This document shows positions 57,088 through 64,000 of a stretch of DNA of 64,000 bases, piece by piece. The stretch is from Mycolicibacter longobardus. GTDB lineage: Bacteria; Actinomycetota; Actinomycetes; Mycobacteriales; Mycobacteriaceae. A program made the translations under genes and the position numbers. Location: NCBI RefSeq assembly GCF_002102265.1, contig NZ_LQPG01000030.1, positions 1-64,000 of the forward strand, in the 5' to 3' direction. Positions within the stretch are counted from its first letter, which is position 1. Every line of letters begins with the position of its first letter. The notes beneath the pieces are model-generated. The model was not told where the DNA came from. It searched no databases and saw nothing but the letters and a program-made list of their open reading frames with translations.

Positions 57088-57147
57088 GCGAGCGTGCGCA
57101 GAATGCCGCGCGTAGCGGCGTGTCGCCGTACAAACGCGCACGCTCGC
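57088..57147. terminator. Stem-loop between convergent echA10 and the CPBP gene
   Basis: The arms GCGAGCGTGCGC (57088-57099) and its exact complement (57136-57147) flank a 36-base loop, right after the echA10 stop and before the CPBP gene stop. It lacks a T-run. It has the common convergent-end position of mycobacterial hairpins. Confidence 0.6.
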
Positions 57148-57162
57148 GCCCAGTAGGGCCAG

Positions 57163-57882
57163 CTACATCCCGAAGATCGGGGGTAGCGCGAGCACCATCA
57201 CCAGGCTCCACACCAGATGGGTCAGCACCGGGGCCAGCACACCGCCGGTGGCGCGTCGTTCGATGGCGCAGACCGTGCCGAGCACCAGCGCGGCCACCCC
57301 CACCATCAGGTTTCCGCCGGCCATCATCGCCGCGACATACAGCAGCGTCGACCACACCAACGGGGAGTGCCGACCGAACGCACTGAACAGCGCGCCGCGG
57401 AAGAACATCTCTTCGGCGATCGCGTTGACGATGGCGATCAGCACCACCAATCGCCAGGAGACACCGCCCGCATAGTCCAGGATCGCAGTCACCTGGCCGG
57501 CCAGCGGCGGGATCTTGGCGATGACGAAGCCGGCCAGCAGGAACACCCCGCCGAGCACCAGGCCGACACCGGTGCCGGTGAACACCGGCCGCTCGTTGCG
57601 CCCCCGGAACCGCAACACCCCCAGGTGCAGCGGCCCGGACACCAGCGCTCCCACCGACCAGACCGCGGCCAAGACGAGAGACAGCCAGTAGAACCACGCG
57701 TCACCCGGGAGCTTGGTGTGCATGACGCCCAGCACCCCGGCGCCGATCAGCACCACCACCCCGACCACAGCGCGGCGCCGCTGCACCACGGCCCGCGGTT
57801 CGTGATGCAGTGGGGAGATGTTGGTGATGATGTCGGTGAACTCGCGCAGCAGGCCGGGGCGGGTCGGACTGATCTGGGTCAT
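57163..57882 (-). CDS. CPBP-family (CAAX-like) intramembrane protein
   Basis: A 239-residue multi-pass membrane protein with the CPBP (Abi) signature AIAEEMFFRGALFSAFG (EExxxR) and a later HLVWSLVMVL (the His). About six transmembrane helices are seen, including VVGVVVLIGAGVLGV and LVLGGVFLLAGFVIA. Members are putative prenyl-endopeptidases or anti-toxin-type proteins; the substrate is unknown. It starts MTQISPTRPG at 57882. Confidence 0.88.
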   Translation of the reverse strand: MTQISPTRPGLLREFTDIITNISPLHHEPRAVVQRRRAVVGVVVLIGAGVLGVMHTKLPGDAWFYWLSLVLAAVWSVGALVSGPLHLGVLRFRGRNERPVFTGTGVGLVLGGVFLLAGFVIAKIPPLAGQVTAILDYAGGVSWRLVVLIAIVNAIAEEMFFRGALFSAFGRHSPLVWSTLLYVAAMMAGGNLMVGVAALVLGTVCAIERRATGGVLAPVLTHLVWSLVMVLALPPIFGM

Positions 57883-57960
57883 GCAGGACGTCCCCTCAGG
57901 GCGGGTTGAGCAACGTCCCTAAAACGTAGCGGCCGAACGGCTGCCGGTGGTCCGAATGCG

Positions 57961-58479
57961 TTAGTTCGCCCGGTGGACTTCGATCAGCCGTCGGTAGGCC
58001 GCGGCATTGTGCCGGTTGTTGCGGACTTCGGCCTCGCTGAGCTCCCGACGCACCCGGCCCGGCACCCCGGAGACCAGTGACCGCGGGGGCACCACCATGC
58101 CCTGCGGGATGACCGCGCCCGCCGCGACCAGGCAGCCCTCCCCCACGATGGCGCCGTTGAGGATGATCGCGCCCATCCCGATCAAGCAGTCGTCCTCAAT
58201 GGTGCAGCCGTGCAGCACCGCGTTGTGCCCGACGCTGACATGCGCCCCGACTCGACAAGGGAACTCCTTGTCGACGTGGACCGTCACCCCGTCTTGGATG
58301 TTGGTGTCGATGCCGATCTCGATCGGTTCGACCTCGGCGCGCAACGTGGCCGAGTACCAGACACTGGCCCGGGCGGCCAGGCTGACCTGGCCGATCAGGC
58401 TGGCGTTGGGCGCCACCCACGACTCGGGATGCAGCTGCGGGGCGCGCCCGCGAATAGAGATGAGAAGCGGCTCGGGCAC
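57961..58479 (-). CDS. Gamma-class carbonic anhydrase-like acyltransferase-fold protein
   Basis: A 172-residue left-handed beta-helix protein. DGVTVHVDKEFPCRVGAHVS, GHNAVLHGCTIEDDCLIGMG, and AGAVIPQGMVVPPRSLVSGV are gamma-CA/YrdA repeats, with three His positions (VHVD, VGHNAVLHG) as metal ligands. Several actinobacterial members are not active anhydrases. GTG 58479 is 5 bases after the stop of the enoyl-CoA hydratase, so it is probably co-transcribed. Its link with the lipid operon is not understood. Confidence 0.88.
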   Translation of the reverse strand: MPEPLLISIRGRAPQLHPESWVAPNASLIGQVSLAARASVWYSATLRAEVEPIEIGIDTNIQDGVTVHVDKEFPCRVGAHVSVGHNAVLHGCTIEDDCLIGMGAIILNGAIVGEGCLVAAGAVIPQGMVVPPRSLVSGVPGRVRRELSEAEVRNNRHNAAAYRRLIEVHRAN

Positions 58480-58484
58480 GCCGC

Positions 58485-59273
58485 TCAACGCGCCTTCCAC
58501 ACCGGTGCGCGCTTCTCGGCGAAGGCCCGCGGTCCTTCCTTGGCGTCCTCGGACCGCAGCAGCGCGGAGAACTCCCGGCCGGTGCGGGCCCATCCGGCGG
58601 CCTCGCCGGGGATGGCGCCGTCGTCGACCCCGTAGGCGATCCGCTTGCTGGCCCGCACCGACAGCGGCGCGTTTCCGGTGATCCGTTCGGCCAGTTCCAG
58701 GGCGGCTTCGAGTGCCCCGCCGTCCTCGACCACCCGGTTGACCAATCCCCAGCGGGCGGCGTCGGCGGCCGAGATCGGCTCCCCGGTGTAGAGCAGCTCC
58801 AGGGCGACCTTGCGGGGCAATTGGTCGACGATGCGGAACACGCCTCCGGCACCGGCGATCAGGCCGCGCTTGACCTCGGGCAGCCCGAACTGGGCGCGCT
58901 GCTCGGCGATCACCAGGTCGCTGGCCAGCGCCAGCTCGGTGCCGCCGCCCAGCGCGGTGCCGTTGACCGCCGCGATGGTCGGCTTGTCGATGAAGTGCTG
59001 CACGTAGCCGGCGAAACCCCACTCCGGGTGCTCGGGGTGGTAGATGTTCTCCCGGTTGGCGATCGCCTTGAGATCTGCACCGGCACTGAACGATTTGTCA
59101 CCGGCGCCGGTGAGCACCACCGCACGCACGGCGTCGTCGTCCTGGGCCTGCGCCAGGGCGTCGCCGATGCCGGCACTGACGGCACCGTTGATCGCGTTGC
59201 GGGCTTCGGGCCGGTTGATGGTGATCAGCAGTACGTTTCCGCGCCGTTCGACCAGAACGGCCGCGTCGCTCAC
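58485..59273 (-). CDS. Enoyl-CoA hydratase
   Basis: A 262-residue crotonase with the oxyanion loop SFSAGADLKAI and NGTALGGGTELALASDLVIA. Both catalytic glutamates are present, in FGLPEVKRGLIAGAGGVFRI and in VALELLYTGEPI, so hydration of 2-enoyl-CoA is likely. The C-terminus DAKEGPRAFAEKRAPVWKAR is the family tail. The ATG at 59273 overlaps the thiolase stop as ATGA, an operon coupling. The chain-length preference is not known. Confidence 0.92.
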   Translation of the reverse strand: MSDAAVLVERRGNVLLITINRPEARNAINGAVSAGIGDALAQAQDDDAVRAVVLTGAGDKSFSAGADLKAIANRENIYHPEHPEWGFAGYVQHFIDKPTIAAVNGTALGGGTELALASDLVIAEQRAQFGLPEVKRGLIAGAGGVFRIVDQLPRKVALELLYTGEPISAADAARWGLVNRVVEDGGALEAALELAERITGNAPLSVRASKRIAYGVDDGAIPGEAAGWARTGREFSALLRSEDAKEGPRAFAEKRAPVWKAR

Positions 59274-60415
59274 AGCAGCTCCAGGATGGTGGCGTTGGCC
59301 TGGCCGCCGCCTTCACACATGGTCTGCAGTCCGTAGCGAATTCCGTTGGCGCGCATGTGGTACAGCATGGTGGTCATGATCCGGGCGCCGGATCCGCCGA
59401 GCGGGTGGCCGAGCGCGATCGCCCCGCCGTTGGGGTTGAGCTTCTTGGCGTCGGCGCCGATGTCGGCAAGCCAGGCCATCGGCACCGGGGCGAACGCCTC
59501 GTTGACCTCGAACACCCCGATGTCCTCGACGCCCAGTCCCGAGCGCTGCAGCGCCTTCTGGGTGGCGGGGATCGGAGCGCTGAGCATCATCACCGGGTCG
59601 GCGCCGGCCAGCGTCGCGGTGTGCACCCGCGCCAGCGGGGTCAACCCCAGTTCGCGTGCCTTGGCCGCCGACATGAACAGCAGCGCCGCCGAGCCGTCGG
59701 AGATCTGGCTGGAGTTGCCGGCGTGGATGACGCCGTCCTCTTTGAAGGCGGGCTTGAGCTGGCCCATCTTCTCCAGGGTGGTACCGCGGCGGATGCCCTC
59801 GTCTTCGCTGACGACGTTGCCCTCGGCGTCCTTGATCCCGACGATCTCGTCCTTGAACGCACCGGAATCCTGTGCGGCGGCGGCCTTTTCATGGGATGCC
59901 AGAGCGAATTCGTCGAGTGCGGTGCGGGTGAGACCCCACCGGGACGCCATCATCTCCGCGCCGACGCCCTGGTTCGGGGTCTGGCTGTAGCGCTCCTTGA
60001 AGGAGTCCGGGTACGGACGGCCGCCGTTGGCCAGTGACGAGCCCATCGGGGTGCGCGACATCGACTCGACGCCGCCGGCGACGACGACGTCGTAGTGTCC
60101 GGCGACCACGCCGGCGGCCGCGAAGTGCACCGACTGCTGGCTGGACCCGCACTGGCGGTCCACCGTCACCCCGGGCACGGTCTCCGGCCAGCCCGCGCTC
60201 AGCAGAGCGGTGCGACCGATGTCCAGGGCCTGCTCACCGGCCTGCATGACGCAACCCCAGATCACGTCGTCGACCAGGGCCGGGTCCACGCCGGCCCGGT
60301 TGACCAGCCCGTTGAGCACCTGGGCGGACAGCTCGGCCGGGTGCACCCCGGACAGTCCGCCGTTGCGCTTGCCGATCGGCGAGCGCACCGCTTCTACGAT
60401 GACGGCTTCAGCCAT
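59270..60415 (-). CDS. Acetyl-CoA acetyltransferase / 3-ketoacyl-CoA thiolase
   Basis: A 381-residue thiolase. The nucleophile Cys is in VTVDRQCGSSQQSVHFAA, His is in GGAIALGHPLGGSGAR, and the second Cys in TMCEGGGQANATILELL. It has the FadA5-like N-terminus MAEAVIVEAVRSPIGKRNGG. It carries out the last thiolysis of a beta-oxidation cycle; FadA5-type enzymes act on sterol side chains, but the substrate here is not settled. AGGAG is upstream of the ATG at 60415. It is co-directional with two P450s and an enoyl-CoA hydratase. Confidence 0.92.
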   Translation of the reverse strand: MAEAVIVEAVRSPIGKRNGGLSGVHPAELSAQVLNGLVNRAGVDPALVDDVIWGCVMQAGEQALDIGRTALLSAGWPETVPGVTVDRQCGSSQQSVHFAAAGVVAGHYDVVVAGGVESMSRTPMGSSLANGGRPYPDSFKERYSQTPNQGVGAEMMASRWGLTRTALDEFALASHEKAAAAQDSGAFKDEIVGIKDAEGNVVSEDEGIRRGTTLEKMGQLKPAFKEDGVIHAGNSSQISDGSAALLFMSAAKARELGLTPLARVHTATLAGADPVMMLSAPIPATQKALQRSGLGVEDIGVFEVNEAFAPVPMAWLADIGADAKKLNPNGGAIALGHPLGGSGARIMTTMLYHMRANGIRYGLQTMCEGGGQANATILELL

Positions 60416-60427
60416 GGGTGCTCCTTA

Positions 60428-60460
60428 GTCAACGAGGGGTAGTTGACGTCGATTGTCAAC
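60428..60460. promoter_or_regulatory. Three GTCAAC/GTTGAC half-sites before the thiolase
   Basis: GTCAAC (60428-60433), GTTGAC (60442-60447) and GTCAAC (60455-60460) form overlapping inverted repeats in the 86-base gap between the P450 stop and the thiolase start. An operator for an internal promoter is possible. Confidence 0.45.
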
Positions 60461-60501
60461 CAACCCACCGATGGCACCCGCGGGGGGGTGGCCGACCCTG
60501 G

Positions 60502-61767
60502 TCAGCCGACCGGTTTGAACTCCAGGTGCAACTCCTGGAGCCCCCGCATGATGAAGGTCGGTTCGTAGCTGTAATGCCGCGCCTCGGGCGGTCCGTGCTT
60601 CTCCGCGTTGATGCTGATGTCGGCCATCCGGTCCAGGATGCGGTTCAGTGAGATCCGCCCCTCGGCACGGGCCAGCGGAGCGCCGGGACAGGAGTGCGGC
60701 CCCCGCCCGAACGCCACATGCTCGCGCACATTGGTCCGGTCGACCCGGAACTGCTCGGGGTCTTCGAACTTGCGGGGGTCGCGGTTACTGGCCCCGGGCA
60801 GCAGCATCACCGTGGCGCCGGCGGGCACCGTGGTCTCCCCCACCGTCGTCGTGGTGCGGGCCATCCGGAAGTGGGACTTGACCGGGCTTTCGGTCCGCAG
60901 CGTCTCCTCCAGGAAAGCCGGGATGCGGCTGCGGTCCTCGCGTAGCAGCTTCTGAATGTCGGCGCGCTCGGCGATCACCCGCAGGCCGGCGCTGAGCAGC
61001 TTGACAGTGGTCTCCTGGCCGGCGGCGAACAGGAAGGTGGACAGCCGCGTCACGTCGATGATCTCGGGCGTTGACCCGTCTTCGTATTTCGCCTGGGCCA
61101 GCTCGGTCAGCACGTCCTCGCGTGGCTCTTTACGGCGGTCTTCGATATAGGCGTAGAACTTGTCGTCGAGCCACTGCAGCGGATTGTGATGGACCGCGTT
61201 CTCGCCGTCGACCGCACCCACCACCTCGTTCGCCAGCAATGCGCGGAACTCACGGTGATCGGCTTCGGGCACCCCCAGCAGGTCTGCGATCACCAGCATC
61301 GAGAACGGCTTGGCGTAGTCCTCGATGAACTCACACCGGCCCCGGGCAACGAACTCATCGAGCTGCTGCTCGGCCAGCCGCCACATGAACTCCTCGTTCT
61401 CCTTGAGCCGCTTCGGAGTGAGCAGCCGGCTCAACAGGCCCCGCGTTCGGGTGTGCTCCGGTGGGTCCTGGGTGACGATGTGCTCGTTCATCGGGATCTC
61501 GGAGCGATGTTGCTCGATGAGGTCGCCGACATCGTCTCCGACGGGGTCGAACGGCAGCCCGGAGAACGGGCCCGCGACCGAAACGCAGGAGGAGAACGCC
61601 GGATCTTTGTACACGGCAAGGGCTTCGGCATGGCCGGTGACCGCGAGCACCCCTTGGTGGGGTTCGTGCACGATCGGACACCGGCGACGCATCTGGTCGA
61701 AGTACGGGTAGGGGTCGGGGATCAACGATGGGTCGGTGAAGAAGTCAACCGATTCGAAATCGGTCAT
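60502..61767 (-). CDS. Cytochrome P450 (first of pair)
   Basis: A 421-residue bacterial class I P450. The I-helix is FAAGQETTVKLLSAGLRVIA, the ExxR motif is EETLR, and the heme loop is FGRGPHSCPGAPLARAEGR with the thiolate Cys. The N-terminus MTDFESVDFFTDPSLIPDPY is P450-like. It probably hydroxylates a hydrophobic substrate fed to the following beta-oxidation genes, with a ferredoxin supplied from elsewhere. It overlaps the second P450 as ATGA. No CYP number is assigned. Confidence 0.94.
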   Translation of the reverse strand: MTDFESVDFFTDPSLIPDPYPYFDQMRRRCPIVHEPHQGVLAVTGHAEALAVYKDPAFSSCVSVAGPFSGLPFDPVGDDVGDLIEQHRSEIPMNEHIVTQDPPEHTRTRGLLSRLLTPKRLKENEEFMWRLAEQQLDEFVARGRCEFIEDYAKPFSMLVIADLLGVPEADHREFRALLANEVVGAVDGENAVHHNPLQWLDDKFYAYIEDRRKEPREDVLTELAQAKYEDGSTPEIIDVTRLSTFLFAAGQETTVKLLSAGLRVIAERADIQKLLREDRSRIPAFLEETLRTESPVKSHFRMARTTTTVGETTVPAGATVMLLPGASNRDPRKFEDPEQFRVDRTNVREHVAFGRGPHSCPGAPLARAEGRISLNRILDRMADISINAEKHGPPEARHYSYEPTFIMRGLQELHLEFKPVG

Positions 61768-62978
61768 GACGCGGCCTCGAACAGTACCGGCAGCGACGTC
61801 GGCGACCGGAATACCTGGCCGCGGATGTGTGGGTCGCCCCCATCGGGATCCAGCCGCAGGTTCGGCAGCCGGTCGAACATGATGTTCAGCGCGTTGCGCA
61901 TCTCCATCCGGGCCAGGTGGCTGCCGAGGCAGACATGGGCGCCGTGGCCCCACGACACGTGCACCTTCGACTCGCGGAAGATATCGAAGCTGTTCGGTTC
62001 GCGGTAGCGATCGTCCTGGCGGTTGGCGGCCCCCAGCATCGGCATCACCGCCGAGCCCGCCGGGATCGGCACACCCGACAACTCGGTGTCGCAGGCGGCC
62101 ACCCTGGTGATGGTCAGCAGCGGCGCATCCCAGCGCACCCCTTCTTCGATGGCCTGCGGCAGCAGCGACCGGTCGGCGCGGACGGCCTCGAGTTGGTCGG
62201 TGTGCGTGAGGAGCGCGAACAACAGGTTGCCCAATGAGCGGTAGGTGGTCTCGATACCCGCCGGCAGCAGCAGCCGCAGAAACGAGAAGATCTCCTCGTC
62301 GGACAGCTTCTGCCCGTCGATCTCGGCATCGGCCAGTCGGCTGATCAAGTCGTTGCGCGGATCTTCGCGGCGGGCAGCCAGGATCGGGGTGAAGTAGTCG
62401 CGCAGGGCTTCGGAGGCGGCCCGTCCGCGCTCGGGGTTGATGGTGAAGGACAGCAGGGAGATCGACCAGCGCTGAAACTGCTCATAGTCCCGCTCGGGCA
62501 GGCCCAGGATCCGGGCGATGATCCGGGTCGGGTACTCGAAGTTGAACTCCTTCACCAGATCCGCGTGGCCACGGCCGGCGAACCGGTCGATCAGCTGATT
62601 GGCAACCGGTATCACCAACTCCTGTTCCCAGCCGGCCACCGCCCTCGGGGAGAAGGCCTTGGACACCAGCGCCCGGTGCCGGCCGTGCTGGGGCTCGTCC
62701 ATCCCCAGCATCACCTGCTTGCCGAGCACATCGCCGAAGGTGTCGATGATGATCGCCGACGAGAATGTCTCGTTGTCGCGCAACATCTTCACCACGTCTT
62801 CGTGGCGGTACACCATGAACACCGGTTTGGATTCCTCGTGCGGCATCCCCGAGATGTCGATGCGCTGAACGGGCTCCTCTCGGCGCAGCCGGGCCAGTTC
62901 GGTGTAGGGGTCGCGGACATCGCCGGAGACCACGTCATCGAACGCGCCGAAATCCTCTAAGTCGTCGAACAACTGCAT
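61764..62978 (-). CDS. Cytochrome P450 (second of pair)
   Basis: A 404-residue P450. The I-helix is LPAGIETTYRSLGNLLFALL, ExxR is EEGVR, and the heme motif is VSWGHGAHVCLGSHLARMEM. The heme-loop residue before GHG is Trp rather than the usual Phe, an uncommon but known variation. The protein begins MQLFDDLEDFGAFDDVVSGD. It is transcribed before the other P450 and after the AveC-like gene, with 48 bases between; substrate unknown. Confidence 0.93.
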   Translation of the reverse strand: MQLFDDLEDFGAFDDVVSGDVRDPYTELARLRREEPVQRIDISGMPHEESKPVFMVYRHEDVVKMLRDNETFSSAIIIDTFGDVLGKQVMLGMDEPQHGRHRALVSKAFSPRAVAGWEQELVIPVANQLIDRFAGRGHADLVKEFNFEYPTRIIARILGLPERDYEQFQRWSISLLSFTINPERGRAASEALRDYFTPILAARREDPRNDLISRLADAEIDGQKLSDEEIFSFLRLLLPAGIETTYRSLGNLLFALLTHTDQLEAVRADRSLLPQAIEEGVRWDAPLLTITRVAACDTELSGVPIPAGSAVMPMLGAANRQDDRYREPNSFDIFRESKVHVSWGHGAHVCLGSHLARMEMRNALNIMFDRLPNLRLDPDGGDPHIRGQVFRSPTSLPVLFEAAS

Positions 62979-63026
62979 GAGTGCTCCTTCAGCTGGCCGG
63001 GAATGGTGATGACACCTGAGCGCGGC

Positions 63027-64000
63027 TCACCCATCGCCAGGTCCGCACCGTCCGCCGTCGGGCGGCGGTTGCACATCCGGCCGCCCGTTCGGCTGGCCGC
63101 TCTGCCAGGTCGCCCACTTACCCACCGAGTACGGTCCGGGCTGGCCCGCCATCTCGTAGAAGCCTTGTGGATCATAGATTTTCGCCTCCGGATATGGCCA
63201 GGGGCAGGCGACCGTCCGGGACAGGTGCGCCATCTTGACCAGGGCGAAGGTGCCGCCGTAGCAGAAGTAGCCGAGGTTTATCAGCACCAGCATCACCGCG
63301 AACATGCCCAGGGTCGGCCGGCCGGCGAAGATCTTCGCCCGCTGCGCCAATTTCTCGGCCACGGTGCGGCCGGTGTCGTCCCGGTACAACAACACTCCGG
63401 CGGGAACCATGACGAAGTTGACCGCCAGAATCTCGACGATCAACGGGAACTGGTGCGTCTGGCCGGCGAAGAGCGACCCGATCGGCACCTGGGAGTAGAT
63501 GTACATCCCGGTCTGGACCAGGGTTATCTCCAACGCCGCGTCCAGCAACATCCCGAACGGGAGGATGCAGATCGCCAGGCTGATCAGCGGGTGGCGCCAC
63601 ACGAATGAGTCGACGGGTCGCCGGGCCTGAATCCGGCGCAGCAGCCAGATGCCCGGGAAGTAGGGCAACAGGTAGAACATGATGTAGCCGAGCACCACAA
63701 ACGGCTCGACGGTCGGCGAGAGGGAGACCAGCGGCCAGTCCTCGGGCAGGTGATGCAACTCCGGGTTGTAAACCGCGAACGGCCCCCAGTTCATGATCGG
63801 GTCCTGCCAGACGATCAACGTCGTGACAATCCCCATCAACAACACCGGGTGATACGGATGCCGACGCCACACCACCACGTAGGTGACCGTGATGAGAACC
63901 ATCACCACGACGGTGAATGCCTCCAGCAGTCCCAGCCAGTGTTCATAGCCGAACAACACCGGCACCGGTCGCGGCGACCCCGTGACCGCGGCGTTGCGGA
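63027..64000 (-). CDS. AveC-like (spirocyclase AveC family) membrane protein, 5' partial
   Basis: At least 312 residues of a multi-pass membrane protein whose start lies outside the window; the frame remains open past 64000, and GTG 63965 is only a possible internal start. It has about seven transmembrane segments (LLEAFTVVVMVLITVTYVVV, LLMGIVTTLIVW, VVLGYIMFYLLPYFPGIWLL, FPLIVEILAVNFVMVPAGVL, LGMFAVMLVLINLGYFCYGG) and a WGPFAVYNPE loop with DPIMNW. This resembles proteins annotated as AveC-family in mycobacteria; AveC itself acts in avermectin spiroketal formation, but the mycobacterial reaction is unknown. It heads the P450 run. Confidence 0.75.
   Translation of the reverse strand, partial: RNAAVTGSPRPVPVLFGYEHWLGLLEAFTVVVMVLITVTYVVVWRRHPYHPVLLMGIVTTLIVWQDPIMNWGPFAVYNPELHHLPEDWPLVSLSPTVEPFVVLGYIMFYLLPYFPGIWLLRRIQARRPVDSFVWRHPLISLAICILPFGMLLDAALEITLVQTGMYIYSQVPIGSLFAGQTHQFPLIVEILAVNFVMVPAGVLLYRDDTGRTVAEKLAQRAKIFAGRPTLGMFAVMLVLINLGYFCYGGTFALVKMAHLSRTVACPWPYPEAKIYDPQGFYEMAGQPGPYSVGKWATWQSGQPNGRPDVQPPPDGGRCGPGDG

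Overview
The window is a GC-rich actinobacterial chromosome segment from a mycobacterium. The gene content and order are those of the Mycobacterium tuberculosis Rv1213-to-Rv1142c interval, read in the opposite direction and with local losses and insertions. The diagnostic genes are glgC/glgM, gpgS, fbiC (coenzyme F420), mshB (mycothiol), pimE and lpqW (mannolipids), and a glycine-rich PE-PGRS-type tail. The PGRS-like tail fits a slow grower or a Mycolicibacter-type species; the species cannot be named from this sequence alone.

Layout. 1-822: the 3' part of a PGRS-like gene with a DUF2599 end. 0.8-8.3 kb: glycogen/maltose-1-phosphate genes (glgC, glgM), a small DUF3117 gene, tagA, a DivIVA-like gene, then the methylglucose-lipopolysaccharide/folate-like pair gpgS-folP2, and fadD6. 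8.4-13.3 kb: a LOG-family protein, a large P-loop regulator-like ATPase, dapE and dapD. 13.3-18.9 kb: a lipoprotein, fadD36, a cysteine-rich HTH regulator, an AhpD-like protein, rocA and psuG. 19-26.4 kb: a secreted HNH/excalibur protein, dapC, a PadR regulator with fadH, and fbiC. 26.5-32.9 kb: a small membrane gene, a 35-residue ORF, mshB, a secreted protein, lpqW and typA. 33-35.4 kb: an inserted marR/ridA-like/phyH and tetR cassette. 35.4-42.6 kb: the nitrate reductase operon narGHJI with a coupled DUF732 gene. 42.7-52.7 kb: mutT2, a pterin dehydratase, pimE, secreted proteins and lipoproteins, a DNA glycosylase-like gene, a short less GC-rich islet, a flavin/F420 split-barrel protein, a methyltransferase, a GntR regulator and a sirtuin. 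52.8-57.9 kb: a 41-residue acidic ORF, a Doc/Fic toxin remnant, nitronate monooxygenase, SDR, mcr, a crotonase and a CPBP protease-like protein. 58-64 kb: an operon-like run of AveC-like membrane protein, two P450s, thiolase, enoyl-CoA hydratase and gamma-carbonic anhydrase, probably for catabolism of a lipid or terpenoid acid.

The genes work together in several modules. DapC, DapD and DapE belong to the diaminopimelate branch. GlgC/GlgM and GpgS feed intracellular polysaccharides. LpqW and PimE act on PIM/lipomannan fate. FbiC makes F420, which the Rv1155-like protein probably binds. NarGHJI supports nitrate respiration. The 3' end is lipid catabolism.

The most unusual signal is an interspersed repeat of about 57-59 bp sitting inside coding sequences. 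There are two tandem copies in fadD36, one copy in mutT2 that matches at 58 of 59 bases, a degenerate copy forming the extra N-terminus of NarG, and a 23-bp stub in pimE. A second, 40-bp element follows the stop codons of both dapD and the LOG gene in the same orientation. No intergenic stretch exceeds 300 bases. I saw no tRNA, rRNA, CRISPR array or intact insertion sequence.
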